A DNA stretch of 58,814 nucleotides from Nocardia brasiliensis IFM 10847 (GTDB lineage: Bacteria > Actinomycetota > Actinomycetes > Mycobacteriales > Mycobacteriaceae). Positions within the stretch are counted from its first letter, which is position 1. Each line of letters begins with the position of its first letter. The position numbers and the translations under genes were made by a program. Shown here in pieces: positions 9,958-18,527 of this stretch. The notes under the pieces were generated by a model. That model did not search any database. It had not been told where the DNA came from and was given only the letters and a program-made list of their open reading frames with translations. Location: assembly GCF_000710915.1 (NCBI RefSeq), contig NZ_BAUA01000051.1, positions 1 through 58,814 of the forward strand, read 5' to 3'.

Positions 9958-10464
9958 CTAGCGCTTGTGCTGCACCGGAACCGGTAAGGGGCGGCGGGGC
10001 ACCGGCTCGGACACGACGATCGAGGTGGTGGTCTGCCCGAACATGAGGAATCCGTCGAGCAGTTCCTCCAGTTCGCCGATCGACGGACCGTGCACCTTCA
10101 GCAGGAAGCAGTCCTCACCGGTGATCCGGAAGCATTCGACCACCTGCGGGGTGTCGCGAGCAGCCGCCACGATCTTGGGCAGTTGGCCGGGTCCGGGCCG
10201 GATGCGCACCAACGCGGTCACCGGCATGCCGAGCGCCGCCGGGTCGACCTCCATCCGGAAGCCGGTGATCACGCCGCTCTGCTCCAGTCGCTGTACCCGG
10301 TCGGTGACCGCGGGCGCCGACATACCGACGCGGCGCGCGAGCTCGGACATGGACAGTCGCGGATCGGCGTGCAGCTCGTTGAGCAGGCGCACATTCACCT
10401 CGTCCAACAGCCGCGCGCGATCGGTGAAGGCAATGTGGCCGTTCTGCCTTGATTTTCCAGACAA
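9958..10464 (-). CDS. Lrp/AsnC-family transcriptional regulator
   Basis: 168 aa from a TTG at 10462-10464 that follows AGGAAG; other possible starts are ATT at 10434 and TTG at 10407 (149 aa, also normal for the family). The N-terminal winged HTH reads MSELARRVGMSAPAVTDRVQRLEQSGVI. The C-terminal RAM (ligand-binding) domain reads VTALVRIRPGPGQLPKIV ... VVECFRITGEDCFLLKVH. Such proteins sense amino acids and often control a divergent exporter. The EamA exporter starts 64 bases away on the other strand, so it is the likely target. Confidence 0.9.
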   Translation of the reverse strand: MSGKSRQNGHIAFTDRARLLDEVNVRLLNELHADPRLSMSELARRVGMSAPAVTDRVQRLEQSGVITGFRMEVDPAALGMPVTALVRIRPGPGQLPKIVAAARDTPQVVECFRITGEDCFLLKVHGPSIGELEELLDGFLMFGQTTTSIVVSEPVPRRPLPVPVQHKR

Positions 10465-10527
10465 CTCACGCCATCTTCCTGGATAGTGCCATTCCGGCCG
10501 CGGGTATTTCTTCGGAAGATACTCCGC

Positions 10528-11412
10528 ATGACCGAATCGTCGCGGGGCACTGCGCAGCGCACGGCCCCACGAATGCCCGCCGTGGCCTACTTCGGCATCA
10601 GCGCGGTCTTCCACTACCTCGGTCCCGCCTGCGCCGTGCTGCTGTTCGCCCGGGTGGATGTGCTCGGCGTGGCGTGGTTGCGGATCGTCAGCGCCGCACT
10701 GGTGTTCGCGGCCTGGCGCCGGCCGTGGCGGCTGCTCCGGCATGGCACCTCTGCACAGCGACGGGTGCTGCTCGCGCTCGGGATCGTGCTCGCGGCGATG
10801 AACGCGACGTTCTACCTCGCCATCGCGCGGCTACCGCTGGCCACCGTCGGCGCGATCGAATTCCTCGGGCCGATCGTGCTCGCCGTGATCGGTCTGCGCA
10901 ACGGGCGCAACATGATCGCCCTCGTGCTCGCAGTCGGCGGGGTCGTCGCGCTGACCGACATCCAGCTGGCCGGCGCACCGACCGGATTCGTCTTCGCGTT
11001 CGCCAACTGCGCGCTGTTTCTGCTGTACGTGCTGCTCGGCCACCGGATCGCCAACAGCGCAGCAGTGTGCGGCCTCGACCAGCTCGCCGCCGCGATGTCG
11101 ATCGCCGCGGTGGTGGCGACGCCGTTCTGTCTCGGCGCTGCCGTCCCGGCGTTCACCAGTCCCGTGGCATTGCTCGCCGGGATCGGCGTCGGGGTCTGCT
11201 CCTCGGTCATTCCCTACGTGACCGATCAGCTCGCCATGGCGCGGTTACGGCGCAGCACCTTCGCCCTGCTGCTCAGCATCTTGCCTGCGGTCGCGGCGGT
11301 GATCGGGATCGTGGTGCTCGCCCAAGTCCCCACCGTCCAGGAACTGGCCGGCATCGCGCTGATCGCCGCGGGCGTCTCGATCCACCGGCAACACGAAAAC
11401 AAGGAGAACTGA
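10528..11412 (+). CDS. EamA/RhtA-family transporter (likely amino acid or metabolite exporter)
   Basis: 294 aa with about ten hydrophobic segments, arranged as two EamA repeats. Examples are VAYFGISAVFHYLGPACAVL, VLLALGIVLAAMNATFYLAI, TVGAIEFLGPIVLAVIGL, GFVFAFANCALFLLYVLLG, LLAGIGVGVCSSVIPYVTD and TFALLLSILPAVAAVIGIVV. The pattern YLAIARLPLATVGAIEFLGP is characteristic of RhtA-type threonine/homoserine exporters. The ATG at 10528 follows GGAAGAT. The stop overlaps the start of the aldo/keto reductase gene (TGATG), so the two are coupled. Regulation by the divergent Lrp protein is likely. The substrate is not known from sequence. Confidence 0.88.
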   Translation: MTESSRGTAQRTAPRMPAVAYFGISAVFHYLGPACAVLLFARVDVLGVAWLRIVSAALVFAAWRRPWRLLRHGTSAQRRVLLALGIVLAAMNATFYLAIARLPLATVGAIEFLGPIVLAVIGLRNGRNMIALVLAVGGVVALTDIQLAGAPTGFVFAFANCALFLLYVLLGHRIANSAAVCGLDQLAAAMSIAAVVATPFCLGAAVPAFTSPVALLAGIGVGVCSSVIPYVTDQLAMARLRRSTFALLLSILPAVAAVIGIVVLAQVPTVQELAGIALIAAGVSIHRQHENKEN

Positions 11413-12392
11413 TGGAATACATCCGGCTGGGACACACCGGCCTCACCGTGTCCCGGATCTGCCTGGGCATGATGAGCTACGGCGATCCAGCGTCGTGGGC
11501 GTGGGTGCTCGATGAAGACGCCGCCGAACCCATCGTCCGGCACGCCGTCGAGTCGGGGGTGAACTTTTTCGACACCGCGGACATGTACTCCGCGGGAGTC
11601 AGCGAATCGATCACCGGGCGGCTGCTGGGCAAGCTGTTCCCCCGCCGCGACGACTACGTACTGGCCACCAAGGTGTACTTCCCGATGGGTTCCGGACCGA
11701 ACGACAAAGGCTTGTCCCGCAAGCACATCATGTCCGCCATCGACGCCTCGCTCGACCGGTTGGGCGTCGACCACGTGGACCTGTATCAGATCCACCGCTG
11801 GGACGACGAGACGCCGATCGAGGAGACCATGCAGGCGCTCCACGATGTGGTCACCGCCGGGAAAGCCCGGTACCTCGGCGCATCCAGCATGTTCGCCTGG
11901 CAGTTCGCGAAGGCGCAGCACGTCGCCGAAACACACGGCTGGACGAAGTTCGTCGCGATGCAGAACCACTACAACCTCGTCTACCGGGAGGAGGAACGCG
12001 AGATGCTCCCGCTCTGCCGCGACCAGGGCGTCGGCGTGATCCCCTGGAGTCCGCTCGCACGCGGACTCCTCACCGGCTCCCGCACCCGCGGCGGCCACCC
12101 CGCCACCGCCCGCTCCAGCTCCGACCACATCGCCGCGAACATGTACACCGACAACGACTTCGACGTCGTCGACGCGGTCCGCGAAGTAGCCGCCGCCCGC
12201 AACCTGCCGCCCGCCCAGATCGCCCTCGCCTGGCTCCTCAGCCGCCCCGGCGTCACCGCCCCCATTATCGGCGCCACCAAACCGAACCACCTGAACGATG
12301 CACTCGACGCCGTGCGGCTACATCTCATCGAGGACGAAATGACCACACTGGAAGCCCCTTACCGTCCCCACCCCGTCCTCGGCCACCACTAA
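11412..12392 (+). CDS. Aldo/keto reductase
   Basis: 326 aa NADPH-dependent TIM-barrel oxidoreductase. The catalytic tetrad is visible: Asp and Tyr in NFFDTADMYSAG, Lys in LATKVYFPMG, His in DLYQIHRWDD. The cofactor-binding end is present (PLARGLLTG, APIIGATKPNHLNDALDAV). The sequence resembles the YhdN/IolS-like subgroup that acts on sugar or ketone carbonyls; substrate unknown. The start codon is held in TGATG with the exporter stop and is preceded by AAGGAG within the exporter gene, so it is translated from the same message. Export coupled to carbonyl reduction suggests detoxification, which is speculation. Confidence 0.93.
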   Translation: MEYIRLGHTGLTVSRICLGMMSYGDPASWAWVLDEDAAEPIVRHAVESGVNFFDTADMYSAGVSESITGRLLGKLFPRRDDYVLATKVYFPMGSGPNDKGLSRKHIMSAIDASLDRLGVDHVDLYQIHRWDDETPIEETMQALHDVVTAGKARYLGASSMFAWQFAKAQHVAETHGWTKFVAMQNHYNLVYREEEREMLPLCRDQGVGVIPWSPLARGLLTGSRTRGGHPATARSSSDHIAANMYTDNDFDVVDAVREVAAARNLPPAQIALAWLLSRPGVTAPIIGATKPNHLNDALDAVRLHLIEDEMTTLEAPYRPHPVLGHH

Positions 12393-12485
12393 CCCGGTGG
12401 CCTGGTGGCCCGGGCCGCTGTACGCACCCTCGTCCGCCGCCGAATGCGCCTGCACCCACCGGTGCGGGCGTGGTTGACTCGTCGG

Positions 12486-13127
12486 ATGATCGAGTACGAC
12501 GTGCTGCGTGTGTTCTGCGGAGCCGGTGGTGGCTTCGGTAATCGGCTCGCAGTGGTGCGGGACGGGGGTGCTGTCGAGGATGTCGGTGCGCGGCAACGTT
12601 TTGCCGCGAAGTTGGGGTTCAGCGAGACGGTGTTCGTCGATGATGCCGAGCGCGGGATCATCGATATCTACACCCCGACGGTGCGCCTCCCCTTTGCCGG
12701 GCACCCGTGCGTCGGCACCGCCTGGCTGCTCCGTGCGTCCGAACTCGTGACCGCGGCGGGCGTCGTCGGCGCCCGGCACGACCACGAATTCACCTATATC
12801 GCAGCGCGATCCGAGTGGGCGCCGCCACGGACGTTGCGCCAGTACGGGTCCGCCGCCGACGTGGACGCACTGACTGTGCCCGAGCCGGGCGAATGGATCT
12901 ACGCGTGGGCATGGCAGGACGAGCGCGCCGGTCACGTGCGGGCACGCGCCTTCCCCGGCCGCGGCGACGGCATCGACGAGGACGAGGCCACCGGCGCCGC
13001 CGCCCTGCTACTCACCGCCGAACTCGCACGCCCCCTGCATATTTCGCAAGGTCTAGGCTCGATCATCGTGACCACACCGCAACCGGACGGACTGATCGAA
13101 GTCGGTGGACGCGTAACAGCCGAATAG
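12486..13127 (+). CDS. PhzF-family protein (epimerase/isomerase fold), short
   Basis: 213 aa; PhzF proteins usually have about 260-300 residues. The active-site Glu segment is LGFSETVFVDDAERG, the dimer-fold motif is LPFAGHPCVGTAWLL, and the second-domain motif GDGIDEDEATGAAALLLTAEL matches the DP.TG.A signature, with Glu-Ala replacing the usual Pro. The shortened middle of the second domain (about residues 90-145) is unusual. Reaction unknown; relatives catalyse isomerisation or epimerisation by acid/base chemistry. It starts 93 bases after the aldo/keto reductase on the same strand and ends three bases from the convergent LysE gene. Confidence 0.85.
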   Translation: MIEYDVLRVFCGAGGGFGNRLAVVRDGGAVEDVGARQRFAAKLGFSETVFVDDAERGIIDIYTPTVRLPFAGHPCVGTAWLLRASELVTAAGVVGARHDHEFTYIAARSEWAPPRTLRQYGSAADVDALTVPEPGEWIYAWAWQDERAGHVRARAFPGRGDGIDEDEATGAAALLLTAELARPLHISQGLGSIIVTTPQPDGLIEVGGRVTAE

Positions 13128-13130
13128 GAC

Positions 13131-13748
13131 TCAGATCAACCGTTCCACCAGCAGCAACCCGCCGATCACAAGCATCGCTACGCCGGAGATCCGGGTGACG
13201 ATCCGGGCCGCGGTCGGTCGGGCGCGCAGTACGGTCCGGGCGAGCACACCGACGCAGAGGTAGATCACCGCGCAGCTGAGGGTGTGGATCAATCCCAGGG
13301 CGCCGATCTGGGCGGCGAGCGGCCAACTCCCGGTCCGGTCGGTGAACTGCGGCAGCAGGGCCACGAAGAGCAACAGCGCCTTAGGATTCAGGCCGCTGAT
13401 CCCGATGCCGCGCAGCAGGCTCGCACCCCACGGTGCCGGATTCTGCTCCCCCGCTACCGCGGCGGGCGCGTTCGACGCCGCCAGCGTCGTCCCGCCGAGC
13501 CACATCAGATACAGGCCCCCGAAGACCGTAAGTGCCGTCAGCACAACCGGATTGCGATCGACGACCGCCGCGACGCCGGCCGCGACCACCACGGTCAGCG
13601 CGACATAACCGAGCAGCAGCCCACCGACCGCGGGCACCACCGAACGCTCCCGCAGGCCCGCGGCGATCGCGTACGCCCAGTCCGCGCCGGGAACCAGGAT
13701 CAGCAGCACCGACACCGTCCAGAACGCGGCGATGTACCCGACAGCCAT
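13131..13748 (-). CDS. LysE/RhtB-family amino acid exporter
   Basis: 205 aa with six hydrophobic segments. The family signature near the N-terminus is seen as LLILVPGADWAYAIAAGLRERS, followed by VGGLLLGYVALTVVVAAGVAAV, LTVFGGLYLMWLGG, the motif GLNPKALLLFVALLPQF and two C-terminal segments. I take ATG at 13746-13748, preceded by GGGAGAGGG; a TTG two codons upstream is possible. The gene is divergent from an Lrp-type regulator 110 bases away, the standard arrangement for regulator/exporter pairs. The amino acid exported cannot be read from sequence. Confidence 0.92.
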   Translation of the reverse strand: MAVGYIAAFWTVSVLLILVPGADWAYAIAAGLRERSVVPAVGGLLLGYVALTVVVAAGVAAVVDRNPVVLTALTVFGGLYLMWLGGTTLAASNAPAAVAGEQNPAPWGASLLRGIGISGLNPKALLLFVALLPQFTDRTGSWPLAAQIGALGLIHTLSCAVIYLCVGVLARTVLRARPTAARIVTRISGVAMLVIGGLLLVERLI

Positions 13749-13844
13749 ACCCAACCCTCTCCCTCGAAACAGCGACCCCAGGAAGGATAGGCGTGATCAA
13801 CAGGGAGGTGATTTCAACTTTTCGCAGGTAAGGCCGGTATTGTG

Positions 13845-13855
13845 GAAGAATCTTC
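13845..13855. promoter_or_regulatory. Short palindrome just before the Lrp start codon
   Basis: GAAGAATCTTC is an 11-base odd palindrome ending three bases before the ATG at 13859. Its place between the divergent regulator and exporter genes suits an autoregulatory Lrp site; this is an inference from position. Confidence 0.3.
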
Positions 13856-13858
13856 TCC

Positions 13859-14311
13859 ATGGATCGGATCGACCGGAAGATAATTGCCGAGCTGCAGCAG
13901 GACGGCCGCTTGACGATCACCGAACTCGCCGCCCGCGTACGTCTCAGTCTCTCGCCGTGTCACCGCCGCTTACGAGAGCTGGAGAAGTCCGGGGTGATCC
14001 GCGGCTATCGCGCGCTGGTCGACGCGGCGGCCGTCGGGCTGACCTTCGAGGCGCTGGTCTTCGTCACGATGCGACAGGAAGATCGCCCCACCGTCGCCGC
14101 GTTCGAGCAGGCGGTCGCGGAGATTCCGCATGTGCTGCAAGCTCAGCGCCTGTTCGGCGACCCCGACTTCCTGTTGCGCGTCGTAGCCGCGGATCTTCCT
14201 GCGTTCCAACAGCTTTACGACGAGCGCCTGGCGACGCTGCCCGGCGTGCAACACCTCACCTCCACCCTGGTGATGAAGCATGTGGTGCACGAGCGACCGG
14301 TGCCGCTGTGA
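13859..14311 (+). CDS. Lrp/AsnC-family transcriptional regulator
   Basis: 150 aa, standard family length. N-terminal winged HTH: MDRIDRKIIAELQQDGRLT then ELAARVRLSLSPCHRRLRELEKSGVI. C-terminal RAM domain: TFEALVFVTMRQEDRPTV, AEIPHVLQAQRLFGDPDFLLRVVA and TLPGVQHLTSTLVMKHV. The S-P-C-H recognition helix is typical of the subgroup that controls LysE-type exporters. It is divergent from the LysE gene and is its probable regulator, responding to an exported amino acid. Confidence 0.93.
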   Translation: MDRIDRKIIAELQQDGRLTITELAARVRLSLSPCHRRLRELEKSGVIRGYRALVDAAAVGLTFEALVFVTMRQEDRPTVAAFEQAVAEIPHVLQAQRLFGDPDFLLRVVAADLPAFQQLYDERLATLPGVQHLTSTLVMKHVVHERPVPL

Positions 14312-14323
14312 CGGTAACAGCGC

Positions 14324-14608
14324 TCAGTACCGCCGTTCGTGTTGCTCCACAGCGTCTTTGGCATCTTTCAACCCCGCACCGGTAAGCTCACGGTATCGCT
14401 TGATGGCCTGAATCTTCTTGCCCTGCACCAGAAGATCATCGATCTCGGCCCAGCTGAACGACGCGGGACGCGGGGCGACCGGCATCGCAGGGATGGGTTT
14501 GGCGGTGGTGAGGTCGGGTCGTTCCTGGATCCCCAGATGATCGAGGATCAGATCCAGCTTGACGTGCAGTGCGTCGATCTTCCGCTCGAGGCGGCGGTGG
14601 GCGAACAT
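14324..14608 (-). CDS. Small protein with ribosomal L7/L12 C-terminal-like domain
   Basis: 94 aa. N-terminal half: MFAHRRLERKIDALHVKLD, a likely coiled coil, continuing LILDHLGI, and a Pro/Ala linker (about 35-50). C-terminal half: WAEIDDLLVQGKKIQAIKRY then RELTGAGLKDAKDAVEQHERRY. The last part matches the helix pattern of the L7/L12 C-terminal domain (compare GLKEAKDLVE), which in the ribosome recruits translation factors. Stand-alone proteins of this type are common in actinobacteria and of unknown function. The start has no strong ribosome binding site; the gene lies 30 bases downstream of the STAS gene on the same strand and may be read with it. Confidence 0.75.
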   Translation of the reverse strand: MFAHRRLERKIDALHVKLDLILDHLGIQERPDLTTAKPIPAMPVAPRPASFSWAEIDDLLVQGKKIQAIKRYRELTGAGLKDAKDAVEQHERRY

Positions 14609-14637
14609 GCTCGAATCGTAGTGACCGCCGTCGGCGA

Positions 14638-15099
14638 TCAGGCAGCGAGCACCGCGTCGGCGAGATTGTCGGTGGTGTCGAACTCGGCGTCGTCGCCGGC
14701 CGCGGCGAGCAGCCGATTTACACAACGCGGGCCGGTGACCAGGCGAATCCTGCGGTCGATGTGCTCGGCCCAGTTCCGGGCCTCGAGCAGCACCTGCAGC
14801 CCGGCGACGCCGAAAAACGTCACCTGGGACAGGTCGATGACCACGGTCGAGGCGGCGTTGCCGAGCGCATCGGTCAGCCGGGAGCGGAACAGCTCAGCGG
14901 TGTAGAAATCGACCTCGCCGGCGAGCGCACACAAGGTCACTGTGTCGCTGGGCGCCGTCAGGGAAACGCGCAGCCGGTCCAACGGGTCGGGCCGATGCGG
15001 CGCCGTGACTCGACTCGGTGCCCCACCTCGCTTCGGGATGGTCGCGGATCTCGCCGTGTTGTCGAGGAGGAATGCTGAAGTAGCGAGTGTGGTCGACAT
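14638..15099 (-). CDS. STAS-domain protein (anti-sigma factor antagonist-like)
   Basis: 153 aa; residues 1-45 are a low-complexity leader, the rest is one STAS domain (VTLCALAGEVDFYTAELFRS, STVVIDLSQVTFFGVAGLQVLLEA). Classical antagonists are phosphorylated on a Ser in the motif D-S-S-G-L. Here the aligned residues are G-V-A-G-L, so the phospho-acceptor is missing. ATG at 15097-15099 follows GAGGTCC. No anti-sigma kinase or sigma factor gene is adjacent. It may bind an anti-sigma factor constitutively or a different partner. Confidence 0.85.
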   Translation of the reverse strand: MSTTLATSAFLLDNTARSATIPKRGGAPSRVTAPHRPDPLDRLRVSLTAPSDTVTLCALAGEVDFYTAELFRSRLTDALGNAASTVVIDLSQVTFFGVAGLQVLLEARNWAEHIDRRIRLVTGPRCVNRLLAAAGDDAEFDTTDNLADAVLAA

Positions 15100-15241
15100 G
15101 AGGACCTCGGTCCTGTCGCGCGCGGCAAATGAAGTGCGGTTGCCGGCAAGTTTTTTCGCCCTGATGCGACGGTGCCATCCCGAGCTGGGCTGTCTACTCA
15201 ACCCTCAAGGGAGATTACCCAGCGACGACTCGCGATAAACC

Positions 15242-15274
15242 AAAGAAGCCACCGCGAGTCGCGGTGGCTTCTTT
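15242..15274. terminator. Terminator downstream of clpX
   Basis: Perfect 14-base stem (aaagaagccaccgc / gcggtggcttcttt) with a 5-base loop, 25 bases past the clpX stop, with a T-rich end on the clpX strand. This is a strong terminator for the minus-strand clpX transcript. Confidence 0.9.
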
Positions 15275-15298
15275 CGACGGTGCGTCCGTACCGGAGGA

Positions 15299-16579
15299 CT
15301 AGGCCGACTTCTCCCGGCGCTCGGCGCGCTGCGCCTTGCGCGGCACGATCGTCGGGAGCACGTTCTCGGTAACGGTGTCGGAATCGACGACCACCTTGGC
15401 GACGTCGTCGCGGCTGGGGATGTCGTACATGACCGGCAGCAGCACTTCCTCCATGATGGCGCGCAGGCCACGGGCGCCGGTGCCGCGCAGGATGGCTTGA
15501 TCGGCGATCGCCTCGAGCGCGTCGGTGGTGAACTCGAGGTCCACGCCGTCCATCTCGAACAACCTGATGTACTGCTTGACCAGCGCGTTCTTCGGTTCGG
15601 ACAGGATCTTGACGAGCGAATCCTTGTCCAGGTTGGTCACCGATGCGACGACCGGCAGCCGGCCGATGAACTCGGGGATCAGACCGAACTTGATCAGATC
15701 CTCCGGCATCACCTCGGCGAAGTGGTCGGTGGTGTCGACCTCGGCCTTGGAGCGCACCTCGGCGCCGAAACCGATGCCGCGGTGGCCGGTCCGGTCGGAG
15801 ACGATCTTCTCCAGGCCGGCGAACGCACCCGCCACGATGAAAAGCACGTTGGTGGTGTCGATCTGGATGAATTCCTGGTGCGGGTGCTTGCGTCCGCCCT
15901 GCGGGGGCACACTCGCCTGGGTGCCCTCCAGGATCTTCAGCAGCGCCTGCTGCACGCCCTCGCCGGAGACGTCGCGGGTGATCGACGGGTTCTCGCTCTT
16001 GCGGGCGATCTTGTCGACCTCGTCGATGTAGATGATGCCGGTCTCGGCGCGCTTCACGTCGTAATCCGCGGCCTGGATCAGCTTCAGCAGGATGTTCTCG
16101 ACATCCTCACCGACGTAGCCCGCCTCGGTCAGCGCGGTCGCGTCGGCGATGGCGAACGGAACATTGAGCATCTTGGCCAGGGTCTGCGCGAGATAGGTCT
16201 TGCCGCAGCCGGTGGGCCCGAGCATCAGAATGTTCGACTTGGTGAGCTCGACGACCTCGCCGCGGCTGTCGCGGCCCTTGTCGCCGGCCTGAATGCGCTT
16301 GTAATGGTTGTACACGGCCACCGCGAGCGTGCGCTTGGCGGTGTCCTGCCCGATGACGTAGTTCTCCAGGAAGTCCCGGATCTCCGCCGGCTTGGGCAGT
16401 TCATCGAGCTTGACCTCGCTGGACTCGGCGAGTTCTTCCTCGATGATCTCGTTGCACAGATCGATGCACTCGTCGCAGATGTACACCCCTGGTCCCGCAA
16501 TGAGCTTCTTGACCTGCTTCTGGCTCTTTCCGCAGAACGAGCATTTCAGCAGATCGCCGCCATCTCCGATGCGCGCCAT
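15299..16579 (-). CDS. clpX: ClpX, ATP-dependent unfoldase of the Clp protease
   Basis: 426 aa AAA+ unfoldase that recognises substrates and threads them into ClpP1P2. The N-terminal C4 zinc finger (CSFCGKSQ ... GVYICDECI; Cys13, Cys16 and a second pair near 35-38) binds adaptors. Walker A is GPTGCGKT (about residue 122), the pore loop is GYVGEDV, Walker [11 protein letters not shown], the ClpP-binding loop region [10 protein letters not shown], sensor 2 [13 protein letters not shown]. The start is ATG at 16577-16579 with GGGACC upstream; upstream in-frame sequence reads as non-coding. It is followed by a strong terminator and preceded by a hairpin that ends the clpP operon, so it has its own promoter. 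Confidence 0.98.
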   Translation of the reverse strand: MARIGDGGDLLKCSFCGKSQKQVKKLIAGPGVYICDECIDLCNEIIEEELAESSEVKLDELPKPAEIRDFLENYVIGQDTAKRTLAVAVYNHYKRIQAGDKGRDSRGEVVELTKSNILMLGPTGCGKTYLAQTLAKMLNVPFAIADATALTEAGYVGEDVENILLKLIQAADYDVKRAETGIIYIDEVDKIARKSENPSITRDVSGEGVQQALLKILEGTQASVPPQGGRKHPHQEFIQIDTTNVLFIVAGAFAGLEKIVSDRTGHRGIGFGAEVRSKAEVDTTDHFAEVMPEDLIKFGLIPEFIGRLPVVASVTNLDKDSLVKILSEPKNALVKQYIRLFEMDGVDLEFTTDALEAIADQAILRGTGARGLRAIMEEVLLPVMYDIPSRDDVAKVVVDSDTVTENVLPTIVPRKAQRAERREKSA

Positions 16580-17022
16580 CTCGTGGGTCCCTACTTCCTT
16601 GTCCGCGTGCAACCGTCGTCCAGGTTGCCAGTTATCTGCCGCCTTGCTTGTCGGCACCACGGCATGGTCGAAAACGCGTCGACCGGTTCCGGTGTGTACG
16701 GCAGTGCTGTCAACCGGGAGCAAAGGTCCCTAGGTTGACCGTACCTGGTGTGTGCGATGGAGGTCGACAACTCGAGCATGTTTCTCCGCCGGGTTGTGCG
16801 AGTTCTCACGGCACCGGAGCGCGTTCTGTCATTGCGACGGCCTGTTCGAGCTCCGGCCGCTTGTTCATCGACGCCGGAGACCGAAGTGTTTCGGCGCCGA
16901 CGTCGTCATTGAAGCAGTCCGGCCGGGCCGCATGCCATCTGGCGTGCTTCCCGGCCGGAACTCCGTGGGGTACAGCTATTCGCGCGCGAATCGCCGCCGG
17001 GAAACGGCGACCCGCGACGAGA
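16580..17022. other. Intergenic region between clpX and clpP2
   Basis: 443 bases with the clpX promoter and the terminator of the clpP operon. I see no gene; long open frames through here are opposite-strand shadows of the clp genes. Confidence 0.5.
16916..16962. terminator. Nested hairpin ending the clpP1-clpP2 operon
   Basis: Outer stem tccggccggg (16918-16927) with cccggccgga (16950-16959); inner stem gcatgcc (16930-16936) with ggcgtgc (16941-16947). It lies about 60 bases after the clpP2 stop on the minus strand. Confidence 0.75.
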
Positions 17023-17688
17023 TCACTTCTGTGCGCTGAGCTTGCGGTAGTCGAACACCGTATCAACGATCCCGTATTCCTTGGCCTCTTCGGCGGTGAG
17101 AATCTTGTCGCGATCGGTGTCCTTGCGGATGGTGTCCGCGTCCTTACCGGTGTGCCGGGCCAGCGTGGTCTCCATCAGGCGCCGCATGCGCTCGATCTCG
17201 GCGGCCTGGATCTCCAGGTCCGACACCTGCCCCTGGATGCCACCCTCCAGCGACGGCTGGTGGATCAGCACGCGGGCGTTGGGCAGGCAGGCGCGCTTGC
17301 CCGGGGTGCCGGCCGCGAGCAGCACGGCGGCGGCCGAGGCGGCCTGACCCAGGCAGACGGTCGCGACATCGGCGCGCACGTACTGCATGGTGTCGTAGAT
17401 GGCCATCAGCGAGGTGAACGAGCCACCGGGCGAGTTGATGTACATGGTGATGTCGCGGTCCGGATCGAGCGACTCGAGCACGAGCAGCTGCGCCATCACG
17501 TCGTTCGCGGAGGCGTCGTCCACCTGCACGCCGAGGAAGATGATGCGCTCCTCGAACAGCTTGTTGTACGGGTTGGACTCTTTGACGCCGAAGCTCGAGT
17601 GCTCGATGAACGACGGCAGGATGTAGCGCGACTGCGGGCTCTGCGGCGCCATGCCGCCGAGTGCGCGTGGGTCAAACTGGTTGGCCAT
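17023..17688 (-). CDS. clpP2: ClpP2, ATP-dependent Clp protease proteolytic subunit
   Basis: 221 aa. One of the two subunits of the mixed actinobacterial ClpP1P2 protease. The longer N-terminal extension ([20 protein letters not shown]) and the sequence [22 protein letters not shown] identify the ClpP2 paralogue. The catalytic triad is visible: Ser in [15 protein letters not shown], His in [12 protein letters not shown], Asp in DTDRDK. I take ATG at 17686-17688 (GGAGACC upstream), not the TTG four codons earlier. It follows clpP1 by 69 bases on the same strand and is co-transcribed with it, as in mycobacteria. Confidence 0.97.
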   Translation of the reverse strand: MANQFDPRALGGMAPQSPQSRYILPSFIEHSSFGVKESNPYNKLFEERIIFLGVQVDDASANDVMAQLLVLESLDPDRDITMYINSPGGSFTSLMAIYDTMQYVRADVATVCLGQAASAAAVLLAAGTPGKRACLPNARVLIHQPSLEGGIQGQVSDLEIQAAEIERMRRLMETTLARHTGKDADTIRKDTDRDKILTAEEAKEYGIVDTVFDYRKLSAQK

Positions 17689-17757
17689 CTTGGTCTCCAA
17701 AGTCTCTGTGGGTAAGCGGCTGGGGCGTTGGCACCGACGAAGAGTCGCCGATCGCGC

Positions 17758-18348
17758 CTAGTTGTCGCTCACGCCGCCGGTCTGGTTCGCGTGGCTGACG
17801 ACCCGGTCGATGAAGCCGTATTCCAGGGCCTCCTTGGCGGTGAACCAGCGGTCGCGGTCGGCGTCGGCCGTGACCTGCTCCACGGACTTGCCGGTGTGCT
17901 GCGCCTGCAGTTCGTTCAGCTCACGCTTGGTGTGCGCGAACTGCTCGGCCATGATCGCGATGTCGGCGGCCGAACCACCGATACCGGCGGAGGGCTGGTG
18001 CATCATGATCCGTGCGTGCGGCAGGGCCAGGCGCTTGCCCTTGGTGCCCGCGGTGAGCAGGAACTGGCCCATCGAGGCGGCCAGCCCCATGCCGACGGTG
18101 CGGATATCGCACTCGGCGAACTGCATGGTGTCGTAGATGGCCATACCGGCGGTCACCGAGCCACCCGGCGAGTTGATGTAGAGCGAAATATCCTTGGTCG
18201 GATCCTCCGCCGTGAGCAGCAGGATCTGCGCGCAGATCTTGTTCGCGATGTCGTCGTCGACCTGGGTGCCGAGGAAGATGATGCGCTCGCGAAGCAGGCG
18301 CTCGTACACCGAATCACTGAGGTTGAGCCCAGCAGTCGCGGACGTCAT
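17758..18348 (-). CDS. clpP1: ClpP1, ATP-dependent Clp protease proteolytic subunit
   Basis: 196 aa. Triad: Ser in [14 protein letters not shown], His in [11 protein letters not shown], Asp in [29 protein letters not shown] near the N-terminus and QTGGVSDN at the end are typical of ClpP1. ATG at 18346-18348 follows AGGGATCG; a longer open frame upstream is not needed. It is the first gene of the clpP1-clpP2 operon and starts 179 bases after the tig stop. In relatives the operon is driven by ClgR; I could not identify a clear ClgR site here. Confidence 0.97.
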   Translation of the reverse strand: MTSATAGLNLSDSVYERLLRERIIFLGTQVDDDIANKICAQILLLTAEDPTKDISLYINSPGGSVTAGMAIYDTMQFAECDIRTVGMGLAASMGQFLLTAGTKGKRLALPHARIMMHQPSAGIGGSAADIAIMAEQFAHTKRELNELQAQHTGKSVEQVTADADRDRWFTAKEALEYGFIDRVVSHANQTGGVSDN

Positions 18349-18442
18349 AGCGATCCCTGCCTGATTACTTGTCACGGATACCTGCCTTCTCATACCGGCT
18401 CGCTGGCCGACGGCCATCTCTGGTTCGTTGTCACAAACATTA

Positions 18443-18487
18443 ACGAAGCAGGGCGGCACCGAACTCCCGGTACCGCCCTACTTCGCT
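18443..18487. terminator. Long imperfect hairpin between tig and clpP1
   Basis: cgaagcagggcggcaccg (18443-18460) pairs with cggtaccgccctacttcg around a short loop, with two G-T mismatches. It sits about 40-85 bases past the tig stop on the minus strand and probably ends the tig transcript. Confidence 0.7.
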
Positions 18488-18527
18488 CACAGCGCAACTT
18501 CGCGGCGCTCAGCTGCGCTGTGCTCTA

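Noticed and set aside
9306..9961. Open frames with repeating CGGAEGVRRRRR-type translation
   Set aside because: They come from the 19-bp array. The repeat unit is not a multiple of three, so the protein pattern shifts between frames, which argues against coding.
10449..12392. A 647-codon open frame spanning both the exporter and the aldo/keto reductase
   Set aside because: Only the part from 11412 has aldo/keto reductase sequence; the first part is a shadow frame of the exporter gene, which has clear membrane segments in its own frame.
16648..17715. Long plus-strand open frame over the clpP2 region
   Set aside because: It is the complement of clpP2, with low-complexity His/Gly/Val-rich translation typical of a high-GC shadow frame.
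18349..18459. N-terminal extension of ClpP1 in the longer open frame
   Set aside because: ClpP1 homologues start at [11 protein letters not shown] sequence, and a ribosome binding site precedes that ATG; the upstream part covers the tig terminator hairpin.
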